Source of the DNA: Heterostelium album PN500
Lineage: Eukaryota > Evosea > Eumycetozoa > Acytosteliales > Acytosteliaceae
Length of the DNA: 64,000 nt
Assembly: GCF_000004825.1 (NCBI RefSeq)
Contig: NW_008805072.1
Span: forward strand, 1,060,435 to 1,124,434
Direction of reading: 5' to 3'
Below, piece after piece: positions 34,659-47,525 of this stretch. The first letter of the stretch is position 1. Each line of letters begins with the position of its first letter. A program made the position numbers and the translations under genes. The notes below the pieces were generated by a model. The model had not been told where the DNA came from, did not search any database, and saw nothing but the letters and a program-made list of their open reading frames with translations.

Positions 34659-36389
34659 ATGACTAGTATTAATATTAATAGTAGCTGTAACAATATCATT
34701 AATAACATTCACATTAACATTGACATTGATAACCAAACTATTTGTAAAAGAATCAAATTTAATGATATACACAGAGATACATCTTATTCCAAGAATATTA
34801 ATATTCAAACTAAACAATCTATAACTAATAATAATAATCATAATAATGTAGTTTTTAATAATGATGAAAATTTGAGTACTGCTGAAAGTAGTGATAATGA
34901 ATGTTGTAGTAGTAGTAGTAATAGTAGTGGAAGTAGTGAGAGTGAGAGTGAGAGAAGTTGTTATGAATATAGTGGTGCCAGTGATAGTGAAAATACAGAA
35001 GATGAAGAAGAGAATGACAAAGTAGAGGAAGAAGAAGAAGAAAAAGATAATATTGATAATCATATGCAATGGCTCATTGGATCATCAAGTGAAATATTGG
35101 TTTGGTCAAAAGAAAGAATCAGAGAGAGTTTCAGACATATTCATACTTTCGAGAGGATGAAACTGACTACTAATAAACGTACCAGTGTAATGCTTGTAGA
35201 AGATCTCAGAGAAAAGTTAAACAAACTATCGTCGTCGTCGTCATCATCACAGTCAGCGCAATCACCACCTTTATCACAACCATCATCACCTGTATCTATA
35301 CCTTTAGCTCTACCCATTCCAACATCGACAATCACTTCAACTTCTACATCTACAACAGTTGCCGTTATAACACCAACCACTACAACCACTACAACCACAT
35401 CGACAACATGCAGTAGTACTTCCACTACGAGCACTCCAACATCTTCACCAAGTAAACTGACGAATACCAGCGGGAATAGCAACTTTAAGAGTATTATGGA
35501 TAGTGGCAATCGCTATGTGGTGTTGAAGTCTCAGAAACTGAGGAAGAACTACTACAAGCCAAGCAAGATGTCGCCAACTCGAGCAAAGCCCCATTCAAAT
35601 CTGTTGGTTGACCTGGACAAGGCATTCCGAGAGTATATCATACTGATGCACCTGAATATTCTGAGTGAAACTCAACGATGTGGTAACTTTATAAAGCTCT
35701 ACGATTGCTATAAGAGTATATTGTCCACCAACGACTATGAGCAATACTCTATCAACCCACTACTAGGTTTGCAACGCCACAACTCTTCACTCTCTGAGAA
35801 GAACACAATCATCAACAACATCAATATCAACAACAGTCTAAATGATATCTGTAACAGTAACATCTACTGCAACACTGATCTAGCAATCATCAACGGTGTC
35901 GGTGAAGAGTTTGAAAGTACACAACCATTAGCAAATGAACAACAACAAGAAGAAGAAGAAGAGGAAGAGGAAGAAGATGAAACAGCAGCAGCAGAAGAAG
36001 AAGAACGAAACATTTTAGATGATGAAGATAAAGAAAAGCTGGAAGATATCACTGTGGAAATAGAATGTTTCGATGAATCAACGATTGTAAATAACTATCG
36101 ACAACTTACGAGTTCCACTGAGAGTGACAGTAGGCTGATCGATGACAACAACGAATATCACTTTCTCAACTTTATTTTGGAATATGCAGATTTGAATTCG
36201 CTGCCCAAAGAGCTAAAGATGGATCAACTAAAGTCGATACTCTTCCAGATTATCTATGCACTCTCTGTTGCACAAACAGAGTTTGAATTTGTACACAATG
36301 ACCTTCACGAGAAGAACATCCTGTTGGCATCACTCCCAGTAGACAAGCGATACGTAGTCTTTCACAAACCCGACGTGAATCGGGCAACC

Positions 36390-36439
<50 letters not shown>

Positions 36440-36968
36440 AAACAAAAACAAAAACACCACTTGGATTGTCAGTGACTTTATTGTGAAGCTGACAGACTTT
36501 GGACTGAGTAGACTGGTGTCGCTCTACGGAGACATCATCTACAACGAACGCAACAATAGCACTCGCGCCTTTAGTAACAACGACCTCAATGGACTGGCCC
36601 AAGTCATATTCTACATGAGAGTGACAGATAGGGCCGATCCCAAACACACCGAAGACAACAAGCACATCAAAGATTTTAAAAGACGAATTACCAGCTGGAG
36701 GACAGAGGATCTACTTTACCACCCACTGTTCAACTCACTCAAATCCACTCCATCCGACATCACCAAAGACAACTGTATACAATATTCATTCAACGGTGAA
36801 ATTCCACCAAAGTTTTTAAACCCTGATATTACCAAAGCGGATCCACCAAAGCTAAAGTATAAATCATCTTCACCTGAAATATCATCATCATCATCAACAA
36901 AGTCATCACATTCACCAAATGGCAAACATTTAGATGATGAAAATATATCACATAAAAGAAAGAAATAA
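34659..36968 (+). CDS. Haspin-like protein kinase
   Basis: Single exon, 769 residues. The N-terminal 180 residues are Asn/Ser/Glu-rich, followed by SSEILVWSKERIRESF and a Ser/Thr insertion. The kinase core starts near residue 320 (HLNILSETQRCGNFIKLYDCY). It is broken by an acidic insertion and resumes at LKSILFQIIYALSVAQ. The catalytic loop is FVHNDLHEKNILL (Asp near 548) and the metal site KLTDFGLSRL (Asp near 613). The ALSVAQ...NDLH...N spacing, LSRL after the metal site and the ending WRTEDLLYHPLF match haspin, which phosphorylates histone H3 Thr3 in mitosis. Haspins normally have DYT at the metal site, whereas this protein has the ordinary DFG. Asn/Thr runs interrupt the core. Confidence 0.8.
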
Positions 36969-37211
36969 ATATTTCTTTTTTTATTTTATTACATCAATTG
37001 ACAAACATCAACCACAAAAAATGGGCGTGTCATTTTTTTTTTTGCAAAAATGATCATCGGTTTTGAAATTTTGTTTTTTTTTTTTTTTTTTTTAATTTTA
37101 CCACTTATTGTTTTTTCACACACACACAAAAAAAAAGACGAAAGTTTTTTTTACTTTTGATTTGTAAACTTATATCTCTGATCAAAGATATAAATATATA
37201 GTTGTATATAT

Positions 37212-39562
37212 ATGGCATCTTTATTATTTAGTAGATCATTGGTTTCCAGATCATCTACATCAGCTTCAGCAAATGTTGGTAGTGTAACTAATTTCATGGC
37301 TGTTGGTGGTGGTAGCAAGTTGCCAACCAACTACCTGTTCTCAAATGGAATCAGATCGGGTATGGTCAATTCGATTCGTCCATATTCTACCAACGACATT
37401 CAAAAGATGAGAAACATCGGTATCTCTGCACACATCGATTCCGGAAAGACAACGCTGACAGAGCGTATTCTCTACTATACCGGTCGTATCAAGGAGATGC
37501 ACGACGTTCGTGGTAAGGACGGTGTCGGTGCAAAGATGGACTCTATGGATTTGGAGCGTGAGAAGGGTATTACCATTCAATCGGCCGCCACCTACGCCAA
37601 GTGGGGAGACCAACACATCAATATCATCGATACTCCGGGTCACGTCGATTTCACCATCGAAGTAGAGCGTGCCCTTCGTGTTTTGGACGGTGCTGTCTTG
37701 GTTATGTGTGGTGTCTCTGGTGTCCAATCTCAGACTATCACTGTCGATCGTCAGATGCGTCGTTACAACGTTCCACGTGTCACTTTTATCAACAAGTTGG
37801 ATCGTGTCGGTGCCGACCCATGGAAGGTTATCGACCAACTGCGTTCCAAGTTGAGTTTGAATGCCGCTGCCGTTCAGATCCCAATTGGTGGAGAGATTAA
37901 CTTGGAGGGTGTCTGCGATCTTTTGACCGAGAAAGCTTATATCTTTGGAGAGAAGGGTTCCAAGGTACAAGAGACTGAAGTTCCATCTTCGCTCGTAGAG
38001 TTGTTGCGTGAAAAGAAGATCGAGTTGATCGAACGTGTTGCCAACGTCGATGACAAACTTGGTGAATGGATCATTGAAAATGACTTCCCAGCCAACATGC
38101 CAGATGAACAAACTCTTGGTGATGCTATTCGTCGTTGCACTGTCAATCGTACATTCGTTCCAGTTTTCATGGGTTCTGCTTTCAAGAACATTGGTGTACA
38201 GAAATTGTTGGACGGTGTCGTTAGATTCCTTCCAAATCCATCCGAAAAGAAATCGATTGCACTAGATTTGACAAATAATGAAGCTGAAGTTGAATTATCT
38301 GCTGATCCAAAGAAACCATTCGTAGGGTAAGGTTAAATTTAAATTTAGTTATTAAGAACAAAAAATAATTTAAAAACATTTTTATTTATTTATTTAGTTT
38401 GGCATTTAAATTGGAAGAAGGTAGATTTGGTCAATTAACATATATGAGAGTATATCAAGGTACTTTGAAGAGAGGTGATATGATTAAGAATGTCAATTTA
38501 AATAAGGTTATCAAGGTACCAAGATTGGTTAGAATGCATGCCAATGAAATGGAGGAAGTTCAAGAGGTTGGTGCAGGAGAAATTTGTGCCATGTTTGGTG
38601 TCGATTGTTACTCTGGAAATACATTCACTCAACAACAACTCAACTATACAATGACATCGATGCACGTTCCAGAACCAGTCATGTCACTCTCCATCGCACC
38701 AAAGGGTAAGGATGGACAAACCAATTTCACAAAGGCACTCAACAAGTTCCAAAAGGAAGATCCAACCTTCCGTGTACAGACCGACCAGGAATCAGGACAA
38801 ATCGTCATCTCTGGTATGGGTGAGTTGCATTTGGACATCTATGTTGAGCGTATGCGTCGTGAGTACAATGTAGAGACAGTCGTCGGTAAGCCATTGGTAG
38901 CTTATCGTGAGACCATCCAAAGTCGTGGAGATTACAACTACACTCACAAGAAGCAATCTGGTGGTCAAGGTCAATACGCCAAGATGATCGGTTACATTGA
39001 ACCAACCGGTCCAGAAGGTCCCGATTTAGAGTTTGTCAACGACGTCATCGGTACTGCCATTACACCAAACTTTATTGAAGCAATTAAGAAAGGTTTCAAT
39101 GAGGCAGTTCACAACGGTCCATTGATTGGACATCCAATTAGTGGTGTTCGTTTCGTAGTGAACGACGGTGCCACTCACAGTGTAGATTCCAGTGAGTTGG
39201 CTTTCAGAATTTGTGCGGTCAATGCATTCAAGGAGGGATTCAAGGTTGCCGATCCAATGATTCTCGAACCAATTATGAAGGTTGAGATTTTGACACCAAT
39301 CGAATTCCAAGGTACTGTTATCGGTGGTATCAATCGTCGTAAGGGTGCCATCTTCAACACCGGAGCACAAGGTGAGAACATCACAATCGAGTGTGAAGTT
39401 CCATTGAACAATATGTTTGGTTATTCCACCGAGTTGAGATCCTCCACTCAAGGAAAGGGTGAATTCACAATGGAATACTCCAAGCACAGTCCAGTCACAA
39501 GAGAACAATTCGATCAATTAATTGAAGAATATCAAAAGAAGAGAGCTGAAGAAAAGAAATAA
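37212..39562 (+). CDS. gfm1: Mitochondrial translation elongation factor G
   Basis: Exons 37212-38326 and 38398-39562 (donor GTAAGG, acceptor ATTTAG), 759 residues. The first 60 residues are Ser/Arg-rich without acids ([15 protein letters not shown]), a mitochondrial targeting sequence. The GTPase domain has G1 [10 protein letters not shown]2 [11 protein letters not shown]3 DTPGHVDF and G4 NKLDRVGA. Later domains are recognisable by [30 protein letters not shown] and [10 protein letters not shown]. The factor translocates mitoribosomes along mRNA using GTP. The sequence fits EFG1 (elongation) better than EFG2 (recycling), from GVSGVQSQT and overall similarity. Codon use is strongly biased to C-ending codons in exon 1, consistent with high expression. 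Confidence 0.96.
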
Positions 39563-39772
39563 ATCAATTGTTTGTTTTTATTGTTATTTTTTATTGAAAA
39601 AAAAAAAAAGAATTTTATTAAATACATTTGAGTTAAAAAATAAATAGAAAGAAAGATAAATATGGAATATCCAGGATTTTTTGGATAATTTTACTATTAT
39701 TATTATTATAACTAATTCTCTTGAATTTAGTTTGCTGCTTATTGTTGTTGTTTTCATATTTAAATATTTTGA

Positions 39773-40021
39773 TTATTCATTATTCTCTTGAATTTCGTTA
39801 ACTGCATTTGTAATCTTTAAAGCTAGTTTAATTGTCTTTACAATGGCTTTACCAATGGTCTTTAAATCTTTTTTATTAATCTTCTTGTCCTTGTCCTTAT
39901 TCTTTTTACTTGAATCATGGCCGGAAGTATTATGGCTGGCGCAAAAAGAATGGTTGGGAAGGGCTTGTTGGTAGCATCCACTGACTGAACATTGTCCATT
40001 TGGTGTATGAGTATACGACAT
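39773..40021 (-). CDS. Small Cys/His-containing basic protein
   Basis: 82 residues with start context AAAGATG. The first 30 residues hold GQCSVSGCYQQALPNHSFCASH, four metal-ligand-like residues (C-x4-C...C-x2-H) that could form a small zinc site. The rest is Lys-rich (KKNKDKDKKINKKD) and then a predicted amphipathic helix (TIGKAIVKTIKLALKITNAV). No family is recognised. Composition and start context favour a real gene. Confidence 0.5.
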   Translation of the reverse strand: MSYTHTPNGQCSVSGCYQQALPNHSFCASHNTSGHDSSKKNKDKDKKINKKDLKTIGKAIVKTIKLALKITNAVNEIQENNE

Positions 40022-41265
40022 CTTTAAATTTTTATTTAATATTTATAATATAAAATGAATGTAGGGTTTAAATAGTATAAGTTATTTAGTTTATTTTTTT
40101 TTTTTGATATTAGTCAGTTAAAAAGTCCATTCTTATTTATAGTTTTCTAGGTGTCTATTGGATTTTAAATTTAAATTAATGGGCCACTTGTAACCAAGAA
40201 CAAAAATTGAGATATTGATTTAAATCGTTTCCAAAATTCGAAGTGTGATGTCAGCAGTATGTAATTGAGTTTGGATTTAAGGATATTGTTTGTGTTTTAC
40301 AAATTATCATTGTACATTTTTGTGTACACCAGGTGCCTTTACTTTTTTTTTGGATCTATTAATTAGATATTACCAATAGATTATAATTCTAAAAAAATTA
40401 ACAACTTGCCTTACTTTGAAATTTTTTAACAAAATTTTGGCACAATCATCATTATCGGGATATTTTTTGTAGAATCCCAAAAAATTAAAAAAAATTAAAA
40501 AAAAATTAAAAAATTGTTTCGAATTACAGCGAACCTTCCCATTAAAATGATCATTCCATTTGCTCATGTAGTTTTCTTTTTTGTGTGTTCATACAATCTG
40601 TTATTAAATTTCCACAACACGTTTTTTTTTCATTATATTTTTTGTTTGATTAATGAAAAGCTGTTGCAGAATATTCTGTCAAGTTGATCCAAGTATTTTT
40701 GTTGTAAATTGCCAATACAAAAAAATATTTTGTAGTTCTATCTTTGAGATTAAGATTTTGATCTACCTCATTAATTACTCTAAAGATATGATTTTTAGAA
40801 CACAATAAGCTATTGGCAAGTCAGATCTTGGAACAAATGGCATTGTTTTTACTCTGTTCCGAATATAGGAGGTTTATTATTATTAATAGAATCCAAATCC
40901 AATTTTTAATTAAAAATAGAGTGAATTTAAATTTTTAATACAAACAAATTCCTTTTCTGTTGGATCTAATTTTATTATAGATAATATTGATAATATTTTG
41001 GAACCTATATATTACTTTAAATTATCACCTACAGCAAGGTAAATGTCGTCTTTTTTTTATTTATCGAAATCTTATATACATAGTTGATTATTTCCTATAG
41101 TGCTAATTATTATTACATTAATCCAAATAAGATTGTGAAACAAAGAATCATAGCCATAATGAATATTGATGACTTTGTTGATGATGCTTCATTTGGATCT
41201 ATATTTTTGTTTTAATATTAGAATATTGTTGTCAATTAAAGATGTTATTTTAAAATAAATAAAGA
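40022..41265. other. Spacer with decayed coding remnants
   Basis: 1.2 kb between the small Cys/His gene and the next secreted-protein gene. It holds a possible gene remnant on the plus strand (40654-41215, separate entry). A minus-strand open frame at 40370-40567 starts MSKWNDHFNGKVRCN and later reads DDCAKILLKNFK, but is interrupted by T-tract sequence. I would not call the latter a gene on this evidence. Confidence 0.35.
40654..41215 (+). pseudogene. Possible decayed gene or gene fragment, unknown family
   Basis: Protein-like sequence continues along the plus strand but changes frame about two to three times; one junction near 41038-41100 looks like an ordinary intron (GTAAAT...CTATAG). 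The pieces have normal-looking composition (for example LLASQILEQMALFLLCSEYRR, and near the end KIVKQRIIAIMNIDDFVDDA). No piece resembles a family I know. The frame changes sit near T-tracts, so sequence error is possible. A decayed copy is equally likely because no piece is conserved enough to judge. Confidence 0.35.
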
Positions 41266-42173
41266 TTATTTACCATTTAATATACCATATGAATATGTAT
41301 TTTGATAACCTCCTGGTCTTGTTACGATGATGGAGATACCGGTTGGTACGCTTGGATCCAATCCAGTGATGGAAGCAATCAATTGATTGCTTCCAACCTC
41401 TTGGAGTGTTGCATCGATTGGACTGGCGTACTGTTGAACACCACAGGCACTGAATGGGAATGCACCATCTGGAAGTGATCCAACAAACTTATAGATTTGA
41501 TATGTATCATTTGAATTATCTGTCTTGGTGAATTTAACAGTTGCACCCTTTCCTTTGTCTGTCATTGCCAACTCTAATTTACCACCGTTTCCTGGCATTG
41601 GGAATTTTGGATTTACAACTTGAAACAATTAAAATATTAATATATTAATAAAACAACTATAAAGAGCTCTAAAACCATTAAGTTTACTTACTTGTATTGA
41701 AATCTGGTGTGACAATGAATTGGAATACAATTGGCTTTGACGAAGTTGCATTGGCAACAACAAGAGTAGAACTATATTATTATGAATATATGATTAATTA
41801 AACTAAATAAATAGATAGGATAATGATAATATTATTATTATTATTATATTGTAAATACATACACATTAGTTGGTTGACCAATGGTTGGCAAGTTGAATGA
41901 CAATGATTGTTGTTCTGGGTCCCAATATTGTTGATAAACGTTGTCTTGTGGCGAAGCTTTTCCATTGAAACCAACAAAAAAGTTAACTTTTCCGTAACAT
42001 GGGATTAACATTCCATCTAACTTTGCTGGTGAATCTTGTAGGTTCAACGTGATATTAGATCCCGATGTAAAGTTATAAGTTCCCAATATATTCAATTGAA
42101 TATCTGTCAATTGTTGTTGTGCATTTACTACTATACACACCAACAGTGTTAAAGCAATTATATTTCTAAACAT
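41266..42173 (-). CDS. Secreted protein of unknown family (three exons)
   Basis: Exons 42173-41863, 41771-41692 and 41618-41266, 247 residues, all in phase. A signal peptide (MFRNIIALTLLVCIVVNAQ) is followed by beta-rich sequence. The first part has ILGTYNFTSGSNITLNLQ and a Cys in LIPCYGKVNFFVGFNG. The middle is VANATSSKPIVFQFIV, and the last part has a Cys in FPFSACGVQQYAS and ends GISIIVTRPGGYQNTYSYGI. The layout suggests one or two extracellular beta-sandwich domains. N-glycosylation sequons are present. No transmembrane segment, so it should be secreted. Function unknown. Confidence 0.75.
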
Positions 42174-43009
42174 TCTTCTTATATTTTATTATTTATTTAT
42201 TATTTGTTTGTTTAAAAAAAATTATATAAATGGTTACTGCAAGGATAGAAAAAAAAAAATCACCTCTATCTAAAATTTCAAAATAATTATTATAATGGTG
42301 AACGTGAACCCACCACACCTTTTTTTTTGTTCAAAAAACCAATCATGTGAAACCCACCAGTTTTTTGATCGAGATTTCAAAATCCAAAAAAAGTCAATTC
42401 ATCATAATTTGTTTTTAATATATGGTTATGAATATCGATATAGATAATATATTTATGTGTTAGTTATTAACAGTCAATATTATCTGTTTCAATAAATTTT
42501 TAGATTTTTTTTATAAAAATATAGATTTTTTTTGAAATAATTAAATATAATAATTTATTGAAAATAACAATATTTATATTTAGAAATTATAAGAAATTGG
42601 AATCGTGGATTAGTTTATGACTTTTTGGTTTATATACTTTAGTTATTTTTATATCAATTTTGGAAGGATGTGTCGTTCATTTCCGATTTACTTGTTGAAT
42701 GTCAAAACCTCTTGAATCACCATTATAACCCCTAACCAACCAATCAACAAAACTATTCCAAAAAAAGATTGGATTTTAATAACTTACTAAAAAGTGATTG
42801 TTTTTTTAGTTTTCAATATCGATTACTTTAATATAGACTTGAGTACTTTTAGTAAACTTTTTTTAAAATAAACAATTTAATCAAAATGGAAAAAGATTTA
42901 CCCAACTTTAAAAAGTCAGATATTCGTTTTAGGACTATAAATTGAATCATTGTTTTGGACCATGTACTCTTTAAATCAATCATTTTATTTATTATAGTAG
43001 TTATAAAGA
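42174..43009. promoter_or_regulatory. Bidirectional spacer between two secreted-protein genes
   Basis: 836 bp, A/T-rich. The only departure is a less A/T-rich patch near 42290-42370 (CCCACCACACC, AACCCACCAG), a C/A-rich block that is G/T-rich on the minus strand and thus resembles the G/T-rich blocks upstream of other genes. Confidence 0.35.
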
Positions 43010-44859
43010 ATGGTAAATAATATCTTTAATGATAATAAAAAAAATAATAAAAAATATTTAAAATATTAACTAATATTATTTTTTTTTTGTAGCATAAATA
43101 TTTTATTTCAACAATTTTCTTAATTATTGGATTTTGTTTTAGTTTTGGAAATGGAGGTATGTTGGTACAGAGTTTTAATGGACCAATTACAAACGATGAA
43201 ATTCAATCGTTTTTAAACCATGTTGTATCATTGACACCTGCCTCTGATAATATCGGAAACAATTGGGCTCAATCCGGTGATAGAAGTGGAGAAGTAACCA
43301 AATCCATGGGTATCATGTATGAACTGACACAGAAAATTAACATACTCAATGAGATGTTGGTGTTCTGCGATGCTGTCTATATTCAGAGAAACGACTTGGC
43401 ACCTGCACCTGTCGGTCAGAATACCATTTGGACGGGTAGAATCGATCCATGTTGGCCGAATACCAATACTCCTCAGACCAGTGGAAGTGGAGGTGAACAA
43501 GGAGATCCTGCCGGTCATCTAGGATACTGTGCTCGTTTAATCCTTCAAACTCCAGCCATTTGGAACACCGTTATTCCATCACCGGGAGATCCAAACAACT
43601 TGGGTTCCACATATTTGCTTCGTGCAAAGAAATATATAAGTGGTGCCGACTACTCAATGTCCAACCACACCCTGAGATCAGCTCTCAACATCGCGAACGG
43701 AGGTAAACTATACTTTAGCCAAGCGAATCCTTACAAATCCGGACAAATCGTTCCTTGGAATCAAGTAATGATGTTCCTCTATGCATTCCAAAACTTGGCT
43801 GTTGCACACGATATTCTCCAAGACAATCCGGATCTCGCCAGCCAATATCACAATCTTGTACAAGTCAATCTGAACTGGATGTTCAACGAAGGAATGGTCA
43901 AGGTAAACAACGGTCCTAAAGGAAGACCTATCTACAGATGGGGATATGTTTTACCAAATACCAATGGTGAAGATACCAACCATGGAAACCTCGATGTTTC
44001 CGGACTCTACCGTGCATACCAGTCCGGATACTATGGAGTTACTTCGTCCATGTTGTTGCCAGTCGCCAACACCTATTGGGATATAGTCTATCGTGGACCG
44101 GCCGACTACTCTGGTATTCTCGACGGAACCGACGGAACTGGTAATGCATCTCCCACCAACTATGTCCGTGCAGGCTATTTCTCACTCACTGAATTCCGTC
44201 CCGATACGTTCAGCCAGCTAACAACCGATTGCACACTCCGAGTTGGAAGTAGTTCCAACACTGCAACAGACCGTGTCTCCCGAATGTTTTGGCTCAAGAA
44301 TCAACGCTACCAATCGTTCTCAATGAATGTAGTGCCGACTTTGGGTGCCGCCTATACCAGCAACTACATAGTAAGCATCCGTCCCAACGGTGCATGGAAT
44401 AGCGATGTCTCCTTGAATGTCCGCGGACTACCAGTCGGCGCTACAGTAACTTTCAACGGCAGCAGCAATGTCATAGCCAAAGGTAGTGGATCGCTTATTA
44501 TCACAGTATCGACAAGCTATCCAACACCACCAGGTAACTCAACGCTAAACATTGTCAGCAGTGGCTGGGGAGCAGTAAGTCAATCTAGTAGCGTAACAAT
44601 GACCGCACTTCAACAGATACCCAAACCAAAGTTTTCTCTCGATGGTGGTAACTATGTTGGAAAACAAACACTTACTATTACATCCCAACTTTCAAGTACC
44701 ATCAGATACACCACCGATTCAAGTACACCGGCATACAACAAGGGTATCATATACAGTCAACCAATTGCAATCACAAAGAATACAACCATAAAAGCTGTTG
44801 CTTATCGCACCAATTATAAAGATAGCTCTACAACCACTGAAATTTACTATATTAAATAA
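43010..44859 (+). CDS. Secreted carbohydrate-active-like protein with chitobiase-type C-terminal domain
   Basis: Proposed exons are 43010-43012 (the ATG alone) and 43093-44859, intron GTAAAT...TTGTAG, giving 589 residues. The splice supplies the start of a signal peptide (HKYFISTIFLIIGFCFSFG); without it the frame begins inside the protein at 43159. The body (about residues 30-360) has many Trp and Tyr, with LNEMLVFCDAVYIQRND, GRIDPCWPN, GHLGYCARLI and EDTNHGNLDVSGLYRAY. This resembles the alpha/alpha-toroid look of bacterial polysaccharide lyases and glycosidases. A beta domain follows, then a last 80-residue domain typical of chitobiase/beta-hexosaminidase C-termini (FSLDGGNYVGKQTLTI, IRYTTDSSTPAYNKG, TTIKAVAYRTNY). 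Substrate and catalytic residues are unassigned. Confidence 0.75.
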
Positions 44860-45089
44860 AATAAGTTTAGTAATATTTTCATACTGCGGTCTCCTTCTTC
44901 CACGGAAACTAAATTTTTTTTTTTGTTTTTGTAATTTTTTTTTTTTTTTAATTTTTCTTTTTTTTTCTCTCAAGCTTGAAACTCACTGTGTGCACACATT
45001 TTGTTCAAAGTAAAGATAGTTTTTATCGATAAAGACATCATCATTTTTCATTCATTTTATATTGTAATATCAATAATAATAATAAAACA

Positions 45090-47525
45090 ATGCCTACCGT
45101 TCAAGTATTAAGAGATCCATTGTTGAAAGCTTTGGGAAAACAATATAGTATGTTATTGACTGATATAAATAGATAGAGATTTTTTTTAGTCATAATATAT
45201 ATTTACTAACATTTTACTACTTTTTTTATTATTATTTTTAGCTGATGACGAGTTTGATGATCTCTGTTTCAGATATGGTATTGAATTGGATGAAGTTGTA
45301 AGTTGTTTTCTAGAAAATGATAAATTATAATTTGAATAAGAATTAGAATAAGAATACTTATGTTATGTACAATATAAAGACTTCAGAAAGAAAGATCATT
45401 GAAAAGGAAACAGGTGTAGTCGATAAGAATGCTTCGGATGAAGTACTTTATAAGATCGATGTTCCAGCTAACAGATACGATTTGTTGTGTATGGAGGGAT
45501 TGGCACGTGCACTCAAGGTCTACGGTCAACAAACACCGATTCCAAAGTATTCGATCACCGCCAAGCCAGCTGTCTACCAAAAGATGATCGTCACACCAGA
45601 GGTCAAGGCAATCAGACCAATCGTAGTCTGTGGTATCTTGAGAGACATCACCTTTGACCAACAAACCTACAAGAATTTCATTGATCTCCAAGAGAAACTT
45701 CATCAAAACATTTGCAAGTAAATATCAATCAAATAGTACTACTATCTATTTATATTTCAATCGACATGTTGGCCAACTAATAATAATTTAATATTAAAAC
45801 AGAAAGAGATCACTTGTTTCAATTGGTACACATGATTTGGATACTGTTAAAGGACCATTCTACTACAAGGCATTGAAGCCAGAGGACATCAAGTTTGTAC
45901 CATTGTCACAAACCAAAGAGTTCAACGCTGTTGAATTATTCAAATTCTATGATGTTTGTAATCAGTTATAGTTAATTAGTTAGAGAATATTAATATTGAA
46001 ACATAAAAAACAACAAACAAATACATACTACTACTATAAATATAGGAAACTAGCTCACATCTAAAGAAATACTTGCATATTATTAAAGATTCACCAGTAT
46101 ATCCAGTGATCTACGATTCAAACAACACTTTACTCTCACTTCCACCAATCATCAACGGTGATCACAGCAAGATCACTCTCAACACCAAGAATGTATTCAT
46201 TGAAGTCACCGCCACCGACTACACCAAAGCCAACATCGTATTGAACATCATGTTGACTATGTTCTCTGAATATTGCAAACTTCCATTCACGTAAGTAATA
46301 AGATGATAACTATGAGATTAATGGCAAATTACTCATTATTATTACCTATTAATACAATATAGTATGGAACAAGTAGAGGTTGTAGATGTAGATGGTACTA
46401 CTAAACTCTTCCCACAAATCGATGAAGTCGAAATCAAAGCATCTACCTCCTATATCAATAAATGTATTGGTGTACAATTGGAGCCAACCAACATGATTGA
46501 GATGTTGAAGCGTATGTCTCTCGATTCACAATTGAGTCAAGACAAACAAACCATCACTGTTTCCGTTCCATCCACAAGAAGTGGTATGCATCAAATATTA
46601 AATAACCAATAATAATCGATTGATCAAATATATTAATCTATTTTTTTTTTTTTTCTCTATAGATATTATTCACGAATGTGATATTATGGAAGATGTTGCT
46701 ATTGGTTATGGTTTCAATAATATTCCACGTGTTGTACCAAATACCCCAACCACCGGTAGAATCCAACCAATCAACAAACTCTCAGAGTTACTCGCTGCTG
46801 AAGTTGCTCAAGCCGGTTTCACTGAGATTATGACTTTTGTATTGTGCTCCAACAAGGACAATTACTCTTTGATCAACAGAGACGACGACAACAACAGTGT
46901 AAAGATTGCCAATTATCTTCACGAAGATTTCTCTGTATGTAATATTATAAAAGAAACAAACAAACCAACAAACAAATACGATAAACTAACTTTTTATATC
47001 AAAAATAATTAGGAAATTCGTACAAGTTTAACAAACACTTTGTTAAAGAGTGTTGTCTCAAACAAGGCATTGCCATTGCCATTAAAGTTATTCGAAGTTG
47101 GAGATATCTCTATCAAGGGATCTACCGGTAACAAGAACTTGGCCGATCCAAACAACAATAACAGTGACACTGGATCCTATAACAAGCGTATGTTGGGTGC
47201 CATCTACTGTAATCACTCTGCCAGAATCGAGGTTGTTCACGGTATCCTCGACAAGTTGATGTTGTCACTCAACATCAAGCACATCTCTGATAAGACTGCA
47301 TCTGCCTATGGAAAGAAATACCAACTCAAGCCAAACAACGACAAGCTCTTCATGACCGGTATGGGTGCCGATATTTTAGTTGACGACAAGAAGATTGGTG
47401 TTTTGGGTGTTGTTCATCCAACCGTATTGAAGAACTACGGTATCTCATACCCATGTTCATTACTAGAGTTTGAAGTCAACATGGAACTCGCTTCATGTAT
47501 TCAATACCCAATTCAAAAGAAATAA
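45090..47525 (+). CDS. phesB: Cytosolic phenylalanyl-tRNA synthetase beta subunit
   Basis: Eight exons: 45090-45147, 45242-45297, 45380-45717, 45803-45953, 46046-46290, 46363-46583, 46663-46934 and 47013-47525, all in phase, giving 617 residues. The exon 4 donor must be GTTTGT at 45954 to keep phase. Landmarks of the eukaryotic/archaeal-type beta subunit: [80 protein letters not shown] then [22 protein letters not shown], and LFEVGDIS. With the alpha subunit it forms the tetramer that charges tRNA-Phe. The beta subunit carries tRNA binding and editing. The length is normal and no damage is seen. Confidence 0.96.

Noticed and set aside
34647-35069. Hydrophobic Thr/Ile-rich frame on the minus strand
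   Set aside because: Antisense of the Asn/Ser-rich N-terminus of the haspin-like gene, with no independent support.
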